From DATHBR01 sp036389955 (GTDB lineage: Bacteria > Myxococcota > Myxococcia > Myxococcales > Myxococcaceae): 64,000 bases of DNA. Under the pieces are notes generated by a model. It was not told the DNA's origin. It saw only the letters and a program-made list of their open reading frames with translations, and did no database searches. Both the position numbers and the translations under genes were made by a program. Shown here in pieces: positions 40,438 through 49,729 of the stretch. The DNA lies in NCBI GenBank assembly GCA_036389955.1, contig DASVVJ010000112.1, positions 4,065 to 68,064 on the forward strand. The letters run 5' to 3'. The number at the start of each line of letters is the position of its first letter. Position 1 is the first letter of the stretch.

Positions 40438-41055
40438 CTACTGGGCGCCGAAGTTCTGCGTCCAGTAGTGCTTGTAGGTGCTGGTCGTCCCGTAGAAGTA
40501 CCCCACGCCGAGGTTCCGGAAGTTGGGGTTCATGATGTTGTTGCAGTGGCCGGCGCTGGCCATCCACCCGTTCACGACCTCGGCCGGGGTGGTGTAGCCC
40601 GCGCTGATGTTCTCGCCCGCATACCGGTACGGGGTGTAGCCGGCCCAGGTGATGCGCTGGGTGAAGGTCGAGCCATCCAGGCCCGTGTGGCTGAAGTAGT
40701 TCTTGAGCCCCATGTCCTTGGAGTGCTTGCGCGCGGCACACTGCAGCTTCGCGTTCAAGGTGAGCGAGGGCGCCGGCGGCTTGACCACCCCGCCGCACGT
40801 GGCGCCCGCCGCGCGCCGCTGGTTCACCAGCGTGAGCACCTGGCTCTCGAAGCTTGCCCACGAGGTGTTCCAGGTCAGCACGTCATCGCAGTAGGCCTGG
40901 GCCGTGAGCTCCCGCTCCCCGGCCTCCGCTTCGACCTGGAGGGCCTCTCCTACGAGGCCCTCGGGTGCTCCCTCGCTCTCGCTGGGCTGCTCGGCGCCAC
41001 AGCCCGCCAGCAGCGCGGCTCCCACCAGGGTGAAGACGGTACGGTTCAGACGCAT
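40438..41055 (-). CDS. CAP (SCP/PR1) domain lipoprotein
   Basis: A 205-residue lipoprotein with the lipobox LLAGC (Cys19). After an acidic linker to about residue 60, a CAP domain follows: LTLNAKLQCAARKHSKDM, NYFSHTG, RYAGENISAGY and the GHCNNIMNPNFRNLGVGY motif. The CAP His and Glu residues are in place. CAP proteins are extracellular; their bacterial role is unclear. Divergent from the GH3 gene across a 142-base gap. Confidence 0.9.
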   Translation of the reverse strand: MRLNRTVFTLVGAALLAGCGAEQPSESEGAPEGLVGEALQVEAEAGERELTAQAYCDDVLTWNTSWASFESQVLTLVNQRRAAGATCGGVVKPPAPSLTLNAKLQCAARKHSKDMGLKNYFSHTGLDGSTFTQRITWAGYTPYRYAGENISAGYTTPAEVVNGWMASAGHCNNIMNPNFRNLGVGYFYGTTSTYKHYWTQNFGAQ

Positions 41056-41197
41056 GGGGTTCCTCTTCTCGGTTTGGGTTACGGGGTAGTTAGGAATTCC
41101 TGTTTTCCTGAGCTTGCCTGGGCGGTGTGGTGCCGTAAAGGCCCCGCGCTTCCTTCGGGAAACGGGGTTCCCAGGCCTTTGTGAAAGACTGCGGTCC

Positions 41198-42340
41198 ATG
41201 CGCGCAGTGATTCGTTCATCGCCCGTCCTCCTAACGCTCGTGGTGCTCTTCCTCTTCGGCGAGGCCACTGCCCAGCCGAAGGCGCGCAAGGGCTTCGTCG
41301 AGCGCACCGCGGACGAGGCCCGCGTGGAGCGGGTGCTCCAGTCGCTGAGCCTGCGCGAGAAGGTGGGCCAGCTCCTCCTCGCCTATCCGCAGATCAGCAA
41401 GGACGGTCCGGTGGAGGTGGGCGGCGTGCTGTTCGTAGGCAGCACGCTGAGGAAGATCGACGCGGCGAAGGAGCGCATCCAGTCCAGCCGCTCGCGGGCC
41501 CGCATTCCGCCCTTCTTCGCGGTGGACATCGAGGGCGGCGGCTTCAACCGCCTGGACCGGCACCCTGCCCTCAAGGCACTGCCGGGAGCGCGGGAGATGG
41601 CGGCCCTGCCGGACACCGAGGTGGAGGCGTGGGGCGCACGGGTGGGCACGGCGATGCGCGAAGTGGGGCTGAACATGAACCTCGCCCCCGTGTTCGACGT
41701 GGCGCCCTCGGGCCACATGTTCCGCAACGGGCGCGCCTTCGCGGGAGACCCCGAGGTGGTGAAGAAGAAGGCCACCGCGTTTGCCCGCGGCCTGGCCAGG
41801 CAGGGCGTGGTCGCCATTGGCAAGCACTTCCCCGGCTATGGAGACCTGGATGCCGACTCCGACCATCATCGCGCCCTGGCCGACTGGGACGAGGCCCGCG
41901 TGCGCCAGGAGGCCGCCATCTTCCGTGCCGCGGACCGGTACCTGGGCGGGGTGATGATGTCGAACATCGTCTACACGCGCTTCGGCCAGAAGCCCGCCAT
42001 CCTCGAGCCCGCGCTCGTCTCCATGGCCCATGAGCATGGGTGGATCAGCGTGACCGATGACGTGGCCATTCGCGCGCTGGCCGAGCAGATTGGCGCCCCG
42101 CAGGAAGAGGTGGTGCGGCAGGCGTTCCTGGCGGGCAATGACCTCATCCTCACCACCGCGCCGCCGGACTGGAACAAGGGCCTGGACTACTTCGGCATCC
42201 TGATGGGCCTGGCCGAGTCGGAGCCGAAGATGCGCGAGCAGCTGGACGCGGCGGTCCGGCGCGTGCTGCGCCTGAAGGACCGGATGGGGCTGCTGGATGG
42301 GTTGCCCGCCACCACCACCGCGAAGGAGGCCGCCCGGTGA
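41198..42340 (+). CDS. Glycoside hydrolase family 3, NagZ-like
   Basis: A 380-residue GH3 enzyme with a Sec signal (about 1-26). The NagZ-type loop KHFPGYGDLDADSDHH carries the catalytic Asp-His, and SVTDDVAI holds the nucleophile Asp. NagZ removes N-acetylglucosamine from peptidoglycan fragments, usually in the cytosol; a signal peptide suggests a periplasmic version. The stop overlaps the start of the histidine kinase by 4 bases. Confidence 0.9.
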   Translation: MRAVIRSSPVLLTLVVLFLFGEATAQPKARKGFVERTADEARVERVLQSLSLREKVGQLLLAYPQISKDGPVEVGGVLFVGSTLRKIDAAKERIQSSRSRARIPPFFAVDIEGGGFNRLDRHPALKALPGAREMAALPDTEVEAWGARVGTAMREVGLNMNLAPVFDVAPSGHMFRNGRAFAGDPEVVKKKATAFARGLARQGVVAIGKHFPGYGDLDADSDHHRALADWDEARVRQEAAIFRAADRYLGGVMMSNIVYTRFGQKPAILEPALVSMAHEHGWISVTDDVAIRALAEQIGAPQEEVVRQAFLAGNDLILTTAPPDWNKGLDYFGILMGLAESEPKMREQLDAAVRRVLRLKDRMGLLDGLPATTTAKEAAR

Positions 42341-44217
42341 CCGCACGCTCAAGGCTCCAGCGAACTTCTCCCGACGCAGGTCCTTCCGGCACCCCGGCAG
42401 GGCCGGCTGGCTCAGGCTCTCCGTCCGGAGCGGCGGCGCGGCTCCACATCCTGGTGGATATCTCCCGGCGGCTGGCGGAGGCCCATCCGGACCTCGAGGT
42501 GGTGCTCGACACCGTGGCCAGCCAGATTACCGAGGTGCTGGGGGATGGCTGTGCCGCCTACCTGCGCTCGGCGGACGACACGCTGCTGGATCCGGTGACG
42601 ATCCGGCATCGGGATCCCTCACGGCGAGCGCTCATCGAGCGGATCAACCTGGCGCGGCGGCTGCGCGTCGGCGAGGGAATGGTGGGCCAGGCCACCTCTT
42701 CGGGGGAGACGCTCTTCCTGCCCCAGGCGGATCTGGCGGGCCTGCGCGGCCTCGTCGTGCCGGAATACCTCACGTACCTCGAACGTGTAGGCGTGCACAG
42801 CCTGCTGGTCGTCCCGCTGTGCGGCAAGGAGCGCGTGCATGGCGCGCTCTGGCTGGCGCGCGATCCGGGCAGCGAGCCCTATACCCAGGAGGACCGGGAT
42901 CTCATCGAAGCCATTGCCGACTGCGCGGCGTTGGCGCTGGATGGGGCCCAGCTTCATGCCACGCACCACGAGGATCTGCGGCGGCTGGCGCAGGCGGCCT
43001 CGCGCACGGAGCGGCTGCAGGAGGTCACCGCGGCACTGTCGAGCGCGGCGACGCCCGAGGAGGTGGCGGCGGTGGTCGCCAACCTCGCGGTGGCCTCGAT
43101 GGAGGGAGCCGCCGGCTCGTTGATGCTGCCTACCCCTTCCGGCACGGAGCTGGAGATTGTGGCCCACGTGGGCCACACCCACGCGCCGCACGTGCTCGAT
43201 CGCTTCCGGAGACTGCCCGTCACGGCGGACAACCCGGCGACGCTCGCCTTCCGGGAACGCTCGTCGGTCTACTTCAGGAACCTCGCGAGCTTCACCGAGG
43301 CATACCCCGCGCTGCGCCAGTCGGCCTCGGAGGCTGGCTATAACGCGGCCGCGGCGCTGCCGTTGCTGGCACGGGGCCAGCCGCTGGGAGTGCTCTACGT
43401 GCGCTTCACGACGGCCCGCGCATTCGATACGGCCGAGCGCACGCTGATGTCCACCATGGTGGCTCAGTGCGCCCAGGCCCTCGAGCGCTCGCGGCTCTAC
43501 ACCCGCGCGCAGCAGGCGGTGGTCCAGCGCGACGAGTTTCTGTCCGTGGCCGCTCACGAGCTGCGCACGCCGCTCACGGCCATGAAGCTCCAGGTCCAGT
43601 CGCTCCAGCGCGAGCTGAGCGCCTTCTCCACGCAGGAGGAGCCAGTCCCCCGGCTCACCTCCAAGGTGACCGCAGTGGCGCGCAACGTGCAGCGGCTCGA
43701 GTCCCTGGTGAGTGACTTGCTGGACCTCTCGCGGCTCACGGCCGGAAAGCTCGCCTTCCGTCTGGAGGAGGTCGATCTGCTGGAACTCACGCGCGAGGTA
43801 CAGGAGCGGATGGCCCATGACCTCTTCCGAGCCAGGTGCCCACTCACCCTGAATGCCTCGGGGGCCGTGTTCGGCACGTGGGATCGCTCACGGCTGGATC
43901 AGGTGATCACCAACCTGCTGCACAACGCGCTCAAGTACGGGGCGGGACAGCCCATCGAGGTGACGGTCTCGACCGATGGCACCCAGGCCCTGCTGGCCGT
44001 GAGGGACCGGGGCATCGGCATCTCCCCCGACGACCATGCCCGCATCTTCGAGCGTTTCGAGCGAGCGGTGACGGACCGGCACTACAGCGGGTTCGGCGTC
44101 GGGCTGTGGATCTGCAAGCAGATCGTCGACGCGCTGGGAGGCGACATCCGGGTGGTGAGCCGCCTGGGCGAGGGCTCCACCTTCGAAGTCTCGCTGCCCT
44201 GCCGCCGCGCCGCGTGA
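42337..44217 (+). CDS. GAF-GAF sensor histidine kinase
   Basis: A 626-residue soluble kinase starting at GTG. Two GAF domains (about 45-205 and 230-385) sense a small ligand or redox state; the HisKA domain has His407 in VAAHELRTPLTAMK; the ATPase domain (about 510-624) shows NLLHNALKYG, DRGIGISPDD and GFGVGLWICKQIV. No receiver or membrane segment is present, and no response regulator is adjacent. Coupling to the GH3 hydrolase suggests a link to wall turnover, which is inference. It converges with the methyltransferase gene, one base apart. Confidence 0.93.
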   Translation: MTARSRLQRTSPDAGPSGTPAGPAGSGSPSGAAARLHILVDISRRLAEAHPDLEVVLDTVASQITEVLGDGCAAYLRSADDTLLDPVTIRHRDPSRRALIERINLARRLRVGEGMVGQATSSGETLFLPQADLAGLRGLVVPEYLTYLERVGVHSLLVVPLCGKERVHGALWLARDPGSEPYTQEDRDLIEAIADCAALALDGAQLHATHHEDLRRLAQAASRTERLQEVTAALSSAATPEEVAAVVANLAVASMEGAAGSLMLPTPSGTELEIVAHVGHTHAPHVLDRFRRLPVTADNPATLAFRERSSVYFRNLASFTEAYPALRQSASEAGYNAAAALPLLARGQPLGVLYVRFTTARAFDTAERTLMSTMVAQCAQALERSRLYTRAQQAVVQRDEFLSVAAHELRTPLTAMKLQVQSLQRELSAFSTQEEPVPRLTSKVTAVARNVQRLESLVSDLLDLSRLTAGKLAFRLEEVDLLELTREVQERMAHDLFRARCPLTLNASGAVFGTWDRSRLDQVITNLLHNALKYGAGQPIEVTVSTDGTQALLAVRDRGIGISPDDHARIFERFERAVTDRHYSGFGVGLWICKQIVDALGGDIRVVSRLGEGSTFEVSLPCRRAA

Positions 44218-44218
44218 C

Positions 44219-45403
44219 TCAGAGCACGCGGACGTAGAGCGCCTTGAGGTACTCGGTCTCGGACAAGCCTCCGAGCACCGGGTGATCCAGCCCCGCACCG
44301 CGCCGCTCGAGGATCTGCACCGGACGCTTGGCGTCCTCGGCCGCCGAGAGCACCATCTCCTCGAAGGCCTCGCGGGTGAGCTTGCCCGAGCAGGAGCACG
44401 TGACGAGCAGCCCCTCGGGCCGCAGGCACTTGAAGGCCCGCAGGTTCAGCTCGTGGTAGGCGCGCAGCGCCGTGGCCAGGCCCTCGCGGCGCTTGGCCAG
44501 CCCCGGCGGGTCCAGCACCACCGTGTCGAAGCGGCGGCCCGAGTCGGCGAAGCGCCGCAGCACGTCGAAGGCATTGCCCGGCTCCACCGTCACGTTGCCG
44601 CGCCCGTTGCGCGCGGCGTTCTGCTGGGCGCGCTCGGCGGCCTTCGGGTCCTGCTCCACCGCGAGCACCGAGGAGCACGAGCGGCCGAGCGCCAGCGCGA
44701 AGCCTCCGTGGTAGCTGAACAGGTCCAGCCCCTCGCCGCGGGCCAGCTCACCCGCGCGCAGGTGGTTGTCCACCTGATCCAGGAAGGCCCCCGTCTTCAT
44801 GTCGCCCAGCAGGTCCACCTCGAAGAGGTTCTCCCCCTCGTGGTAGGTGAAGCGCGCCTCGCCGGTGCCGTGCAACATCACCACGTGGCGCTGCAGGCTC
44901 TCGAAGTCCCGGCCCGAGGCATCGTCCCGGCACACCACGTGCGTGGCCCCGGTCAGCTCCGCCAGCACCCGCGCCACCCACTGCTTGCGCGCGTCCATGC
45001 CCTCGGAGAGCGTCTGCAGCGTGAGGCCCGCGCCGTAGCGGTCCACGAAGAGGCCCGGCAGCAGGTCCGCCTCGCCGTGCACCAGCCGCAGGCCGTCTCG
45101 GTGCTTCAGCGGCGCGCGGCGGGCCAGCGCGGCCTCCAGGCGGCGGCGGAAGAAGGCGTCATCCACCGGCTCCTCGGTGGCGGGCTTGCGCGTGAGCAGG
45201 CGCAACGCCAGCGGCGAGCGTTGGGCGTAGAAGGCCTGGCCAATGGGGTTGCCCTGCGGGTCCACCACCGCCACTACCGCGCCGGGCGTCTTGACGTTCG
45301 GGGGCTCGGCCAGCTCGGTGCGGTAGAGCCAGGGGTTGCCCCGGCGCAGGCTCTTGGCGCCCTTGAGGCTCACTCGCGCGGTGGGAAGGGCTTTGCCGCT
45401 CAT
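44219..45403 (-). CDS. 23S rRNA methyltransferase, RlmI-like
   Basis: A 394-residue class I methyltransferase with an N-terminal PUA domain (about 8-80, KGAKSLRRGNPWLYR) and an RlmI-type catalytic domain. Motifs: GEGLDLFSYHGGFALAL for AdoMet, VVLDPPGLAKRREG, and VTCSCSGKLT with the catalytic Cys. E. coli RlmI makes m5C1962 in 23S rRNA. The ATG at 45403 excludes 16 residues that overlap the upstream gene. Confidence 0.92.
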   Translation of the reverse strand: MSGKALPTARVSLKGAKSLRRGNPWLYRTELAEPPNVKTPGAVVAVVDPQGNPIGQAFYAQRSPLALRLLTRKPATEEPVDDAFFRRRLEAALARRAPLKHRDGLRLVHGEADLLPGLFVDRYGAGLTLQTLSEGMDARKQWVARVLAELTGATHVVCRDDASGRDFESLQRHVVMLHGTGEARFTYHEGENLFEVDLLGDMKTGAFLDQVDNHLRAGELARGEGLDLFSYHGGFALALGRSCSSVLAVEQDPKAAERAQQNAARNGRGNVTVEPGNAFDVLRRFADSGRRFDTVVLDPPGLAKRREGLATALRAYHELNLRAFKCLRPEGLLVTCSCSGKLTREAFEEMVLSAAEDAKRPVQILERRGAGLDHPVLGGLSETEYLKALYVRVL

Positions 45404-45407
45404 GGGC

Positions 45408-46631
45408 TCACTCCAGGCCGCGGGCGGCCAGTTCCTCGTCGTCCTCGCCACGCAGGTGGCCTACTTCGTGGAGCAGCGTCACCTGAATCTGCTCCAGCAG
45501 CTCCGCCTGGCTGCGCACCGCGCGCGCCAGGTTGCGGCGGTAGAGCACCATCGAGCGGCACGGCGTCTCCGTGCCATCGCATGGCTCTTTCAGCGGCGGG
45601 CCCCGGAACAGGCCCAGAATCGTGGGCGACAACGGCGGCTCGCCGGACATCAGATCCGCGTCCGCGGGCAGCTCCTCGGTCATCACCGGCACGCCCTTCA
45701 GGTCCTTGCGCATGTCCTCGGGCAGCGCCTCCACCGCCCGGATCACCGCCGCGCGGAACTCGTCCTCGCTGAGCAGCGTCGGTGGGGGGAAGTCCTCGGG
45801 CATCAGCTGCCGGGCCTTGTCGAAGTGGGTCTGCGCTTCCTTCCACTTGCCCTCGCGCTCGAGCAGCAGCCCCAGGTGCTGGTGCGAGTGGGCCCCGTGC
45901 TCCGGGTCGTTCAGCAGCAGCGTGAAGGCCGCCTTCGCCTCGGCGAAGCGGCACAGCTCGAAGAGGGCCAGCGCCCGCTCGTAGGTGGCCGCCAGGTTGT
46001 TCGGCTCCCGGGCGAGCACCACGGCGGCACGGGCCAGGGCGTCCTCCGCCATGCCCAGGTCGTTGAAGGCCATGGAGGAGACGAGCGCGAACTCGGCCGC
46101 CAGGTGCGGCGTTCCGGGCTGCGACAGCCCCCGCTCGGCGTACAGCAGCCCCAGCTCGTCCCGCTCGCGCGTGGAGGGCAACTGCACGGCGTACAGGTTC
46201 GCCGCGCCGATGAGCGCCTCCGGAGAGCCCGGATCCACCGCGAGCGCGCGGGCGAAGGCCATCTGCGCCTCGGGCACCCGGTTCAGCGCCGCGAGCGCCT
46301 CGCCTCGCTCGGCGTGGGCCTCGGCCAGGTCCGGATCGAGCGCCGCGGCCTGGGCCGCGCAGGACAGCGCCTCCTCGAAGCGCCCCTCTTTGGAGTAGCG
46401 GCGCGCCGCCTCCAGGGGGGTGGTGCCCTCGGGACGGCACACGGGCAGCGCGGTGATGGCCGGCGTCGCGGCATCCGGTTTGGCCGCTTCGGCGGCCGGC
46501 GACGGGGGGGCCGTGTGCGCTACGGGGGTGGCAGGTGCCGCCGGGGCAGGCGCCGCCGGCGCGGGCTCCGAAGAGCTGCGCTGACAGGCACCGAGCAGGA
46601 GGCAGAGAGCGAGCAGGCCGCGCCGCAACAT
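45408..46631 (-). CDS. TPR lipoprotein with zincin-like C-terminal domain
   Basis: A 407-residue lipoprotein (lipobox LLLGAC, Cys16). A Pro/Ala linker is followed by several TPR repeats (about 75-275). The last 110 residues resemble the small metallopeptidase family Zincin_1 (DUF1025 type), with the zinc motif LLHEVGHLRGEDDEEL close to the C-terminus. TPR and zincin domains in one lipoprotein are unusual. It is 4 bases from the RlmI-like gene. Target unknown. Confidence 0.85.
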   Translation of the reverse strand: MLRRGLLALCLLLGACQRSSSEPAPAAPAPAAPATPVAHTAPPSPAAEAAKPDAATPAITALPVCRPEGTTPLEAARRYSKEGRFEEALSCAAQAAALDPDLAEAHAERGEALAALNRVPEAQMAFARALAVDPGSPEALIGAANLYAVQLPSTRERDELGLLYAERGLSQPGTPHLAAEFALVSSMAFNDLGMAEDALARAAVVLAREPNNLAATYERALALFELCRFAEAKAAFTLLLNDPEHGAHSHQHLGLLLEREGKWKEAQTHFDKARQLMPEDFPPPTLLSEDEFRAAVIRAVEALPEDMRKDLKGVPVMTEELPADADLMSGEPPLSPTILGLFRGPPLKEPCDGTETPCRSMVLYRRNLARAVRSQAELLEQIQVTLLHEVGHLRGEDDEELAARGLE

Positions 46632-46718
46632 GGGCGCGCAGGCTACGGCATCCCCTGGGTGGCGGGAAGAATCGTCGCGCCTGTCTGCCTGGTGGCTCGG
46701 CGAGGTGTTGAGCACGGC

Positions 46719-46755
46719 ACCCTCACCCCCTGCCCTCTCCCGGTGGGAGAGGGGG
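46719..46755 (+). repeat. Dispersed palindromic repeat, copy 3
   Basis: A perfect 9-bp stem (46733-46741 with 46745-46753, GGT loop) preceded by ACCCTCACCCC. It lies just past the stop of the DHH gene and before the TPR-zincin gene, both on the minus strand. Confidence 0.75.
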
Positions 46756-46756
46756 C

Positions 46757-47716
46757 TTAGCTCGAGAGCTCCGCGAGGATTTCCTGGTAGGCCGCTCGCG
46801 CCTTCTCCAGCTCTCCCGGCTTGAAGCTCACCGCCGCCACCACCGGGTGCCCGCCCCCGCCGTAGCGCCCAGCGATGCTTGCCAGGTCGTGCTTGCGCAG
46901 CTCCGGCCTCCACGGGTTCGAGCCCAGCGACACCTTCGCCCGGCTCGGCCCCTGCCCCACCCACAGCGTGTAGCGCGCCTCCGGGTAGAGCGCGTAGGCG
47001 ATGAACTTGTTCAGGCTGTCCACGCCCTCGTCCGCCAGGTCGAAGAACACCACGCCGTTCTCGTACCGGGCCTTGGCTCGCACCTGCTCGATGTTGCGCT
47101 GGTGGCGCTCCAGCAGCGGCGCCAGCGGCTGCGCAATCAACGGCGAGGCCGCGATGGCCGCCAGGGACTCGCCCTGCTCCATCCGCTGAATCACCTGGGG
47201 AATCAGCTCCGGCGACTTGTTCGCCTCCAGCACCGTCATGATGCGCAGCGCCGGCTCCTCCAGCGCCACCGCCATCTGCGGGCTGGGGAACTGCGCCCCG
47301 TCGATGATCTCCGCCCAGTGGATGAGGTCCGCCATGGGCGATGAGTCCCAGCCAAAGCGCTCGCGCGCCACGTCCGCCAGGTACTTCGTGCAGCTCTTGC
47401 GGTGCGCATCGTGGAACTTGCGCCCGCTGGTGTCCGCCCGGAAGTGCGCCTCGTCCCCCGGCTGCTGGAACGCCGAGACGTGGTGGTCAAACCACCACGT
47501 CAGCCGCGCGTCCTGGCTGTAGCGGAAGTCGACGATCACGTTCTCGTCTCCGGTGAACACCGCCGCGTCAATGCCCTCGGCGCCCGGCTTGTGCGCCAGT
47601 CCCCGGTACGTGAAGGCCGCGTCCGCGCGGACACGCTCCCGGTAGAAGCGGGTGAACACCGCCGCGCTGGCCGCCCCGTCAAAGCAGCTGTCGTGAAAGA
47701 GAACCTGAACCTTCAT
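46757..47716 (-). CDS. DHH family phosphoesterase
   Basis: A 319-residue DHH/DHHA1 protein. The N-terminal FHDSCFDGAASAAV, the WWFDHHVSA motif with the metal-binding Asp-His-His, and the C-terminal GRYGGGGHPVVAAVS of DHHA1 are clear. Relatives are nanoRNases, exonucleases or cyclic dinucleotide phosphodiesterases; the exact substrate cannot be read here. The ATG at 47716 begins the canonical start; a longer frame to 48019 overlaps the next gene. Confidence 0.9.
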   Translation of the reverse strand: MKVQVLFHDSCFDGAASAAVFTRFYRERVRADAAFTYRGLAHKPGAEGIDAAVFTGDENVIVDFRYSQDARLTWWFDHHVSAFQQPGDEAHFRADTSGRKFHDAHRKSCTKYLADVARERFGWDSSPMADLIHWAEIIDGAQFPSPQMAVALEEPALRIMTVLEANKSPELIPQVIQRMEQGESLAAIAASPLIAQPLAPLLERHQRNIEQVRAKARYENGVVFFDLADEGVDSLNKFIAYALYPEARYTLWVGQGPSRAKVSLGSNPWRPELRKHDLASIAGRYGGGGHPVVAAVSFKPGELEKARAAYQEILAELSS

Positions 47717-47727
47717 GAGTCCCGCCT

Positions 47728-48795
47728 TTACTGCACCGAGAGCCCCGCGCCCACCGCCGCGAACGAGGCCTCCGCGCTCTCCGCCTGGGGCGGCACCGCC
47801 ACCAGCCCCAGGCCCACCAGCCGCCCGTCTCCGAGCAGCCCACAGCTGAACGTCCCGCTCGCCCCCCCCGCCGTCCGCAGTTCGTACACCAGCGCCTTGC
47901 TCCCCAAGGCCTTGGGCGCGGGACTCGCCGAGGGCCGGCCCGGGGCCTCCCCTCCAAACGCCTTCAGCATCTCCTGGCAGCTCACCGCCACTGTCCCCGT
48001 GGCGCCGCGCTCCACCCACAGCCCGCCGTAGCGGCCCCGCGATGTGTCGCCAAACGCCACCCCGCCGCCCGTGAGCGACGCGGGAGGCAGGCTGAAGTGG
48101 GGCGCCAGCTGCTCACGCGTCAGCCGGGTCCAGCCCCCCGGCAAGTCGAGCTGATAACCCAGGTCCTTGCCCACCAGCAGCTGCCGCGAGCCGCTGCCCA
48201 CCCCTTCCAGCCCTCCCACCGGCCGCACGAGGAAGAGCGCTCCCAGCAGCGCCATCGCGATGCCCAACCCCATGCAGGCATAGCGGCGCATCGGGCTGGG
48301 CTCACCCAGCACCGCCACCAGGGCCACCACCGCGTGTCCCAGGTAGGCCCAGTGCACGGCCGCTCCCAGGGCGTCGCGCGCCAGGAAGCCCGTCACCACC
48401 AGCTGCAACACCATGCCGATCTGCGCCAACTGCTTGGACGGCCCCAGGTTGATCAGCAGCACCAACGCCAATCCCAGGTCCAGCGCCACCAGTCCGTACG
48501 TCCAGATCGGATCCCCCAGGCTCCCCAGCACCTCACCCGCGCGCAGGAACCACGCCACCGCGCCCACGAAAAACACCGCCGCGATGGGGCCTGGATGCGC
48601 GGACACCTCGCCGGTGAGGTTGCCTCCGAAAACCGTCGCCTCGCCGTCGTCGTGGTCTCGCTGCTTGTCCACCCGCTGCCGCTGGCCCCGCTTGTACATC
48701 TGCAGGAAGTCGAACGGCTCGCGGCACTTGGGACAGCTCTCCGCTCCGCGCGGAATGGGGCTGTGGCCACAGTTGGGACAGAGCGTCTCGGGCAT
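47728..48795 (-). CDS. Zinc-ribbon membrane protein, unknown
   Basis: A 355-residue protein with an N-terminal zinc ribbon (CPNCGH..CPKC, residues 5-25), about four to five membrane helices (about 70-200), and a C-terminal soluble domain of about 150 residues with no family I know. It is 11 bases from the DHH gene. The start could be the ATG at 48795 or one at 48825. Confidence 0.75.
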   Translation of the reverse strand: MPETLCPNCGHSPIPRGAESCPKCREPFDFLQMYKRGQRQRVDKQRDHDDGEATVFGGNLTGEVSAHPGPIAAVFFVGAVAWFLRAGEVLGSLGDPIWTYGLVALDLGLALVLLINLGPSKQLAQIGMVLQLVVTGFLARDALGAAVHWAYLGHAVVALVAVLGEPSPMRRYACMGLGIAMALLGALFLVRPVGGLEGVGSGSRQLLVGKDLGYQLDLPGGWTRLTREQLAPHFSLPPASLTGGGVAFGDTSRGRYGGLWVERGATGTVAVSCQEMLKAFGGEAPGRPSASPAPKALGSKALVYELRTAGGASGTFSCGLLGDGRLVGLGLVAVPPQAESAEASFAAVGAGLSVQ

Positions 48796-49095
48796 CGCGC
48801 CCCGCGTATACCGCACCGCGCTCATCCCCTCAGAGCGCCCTTTTGTCCTACCTCATACCACTCCATGCTTCGTTACAACGAAACGTGGCATGGCAGACAT
48901 GCCCTGTACGAAGTGTGGCACCAGTGACGCGATTTGCCCGCGTGCGCGGAAATCTTTTCTTCCGGTATCGATCCGTTCAACGTGTAAGTGCGCGAATCCT
49001 GGTGGGAGCCACTTTGCCATGCGCTTGGCCCGCTGCTTGCTTATAGAAAGCCTGTACCCGGTGGACAACCCATGACGTTGGGTGGGAGGAAAGCC
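48796..49095. other. 300-base gap with nested palindromes
   Basis: No convincing gene. Positions 48863-48903 hold nested inverted repeats: CCATGC with GCATGG (48863-48868, 48888-48893), an inner TTCGTT-AC-AACGAA (48869-48882), and GGCATG with CATGCC (48887-48892, 48898-48903). It should also carry the promoters of the two divergent genes. Confidence 0.55.
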
Positions 49096-49344
49096 ATGGC
49101 CAAGACGACGACAGCGCGAAAGAGCGGTTCAGTCCGGCGCCAGGGGCGGCGGGTGATGCCGGCACTGCGGCGGGTGGCCCGACGTGGCAAGTCCTCCGCG
49201 GCCAAGCCGGGTCCGCTCACGCTGGGAGAGCTCATCGCGGCCGCCTTCGACACGGCCGGGGGCGAGGTGGTCGAGGTGCTTCGGGTCGTCACCTCGCCGC
49301 AGCTCTCCAAGGCGCTGGGCCGCCGCATCGTCCTGGTGGACTGA
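49096..49344 (+). CDS. Small basic protein, unknown
   Basis: An 82-residue protein. The first 40 residues are Lys/Arg/Ser-rich, the rest forms a compact acidic-hydrophobic segment (LGELIAAAFDTAGGEVVEVL). The ATG at 49096 has a GGGAGGAAA ribosome site. No family recognised; the basic tail suggests nucleic-acid binding. Confidence 0.7.
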   Translation: MAKTTTARKSGSVRRQGRRVMPALRRVARRGKSSAAKPGPLTLGELIAAAFDTAGGEVVEVLRVVTSPQLSKALGRRIVLVD

Positions 49345-49348
49345 AGCC

Positions 49349-49612
49349 TTAGAGGTCCGTGGAGCCCGCGTAGAAGTGCGTCGGGGTGGCCTCACCCGCG
49401 AGCGCCTTGGCGAAGTCCTCGGCATGGCCCGGGCTCACCAGGAACGTGCCCGCGGGAGTCTCCAGACGCACGGGCGAAGCCGGCGCTTCCACGCTGCCCG
49501 CAGGCCCGCCACCGCCTTCCGAGGCGGCTTCCGCGGCGCTCATCCCCTGAGTGGACTGGGTGGTGGCGCAGCCAACGAAGACGAGCAAGCAGAGCGCGGC
49601 GTGGAGCTTCAT
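49349..49612 (-). CDS. Small lipoprotein, unknown
   Basis: An 87-residue lipoprotein with the lipobox FVGC (Cys15), a Gly/Ala/Ser linker and a short C-terminal domain (TPAGTFLVSPGHAEDFAKAL). Convergent with the small basic gene. Confidence 0.72.
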   Translation of the reverse strand: MKLHAALCLLVFVGCATTQSTQGMSAAEAASEGGGGPAGSVEAPASPVRLETPAGTFLVSPGHAEDFAKALAGEATPTHFYAGSTDL

Positions 49613-49729
49613 CCGTGTTCTCCCGAGGTGAGGGCCTGAAGTCGAGCGGGGCCTTCCCTACGTCGAAGTTCAGCGGATGACAAGCCCCCCTGCCTTCCCT
49701 CCAGCAGGCACTATGGTGAGGGCACGCGC

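Noticed and set aside
48890..49075. Possible 61-residue Cys-containing small gene on the plus strand
   Set aside because: It has CxxC-like spacing but no ribosome site, codon use unlike its neighbours, and lies across the nested palindromes.
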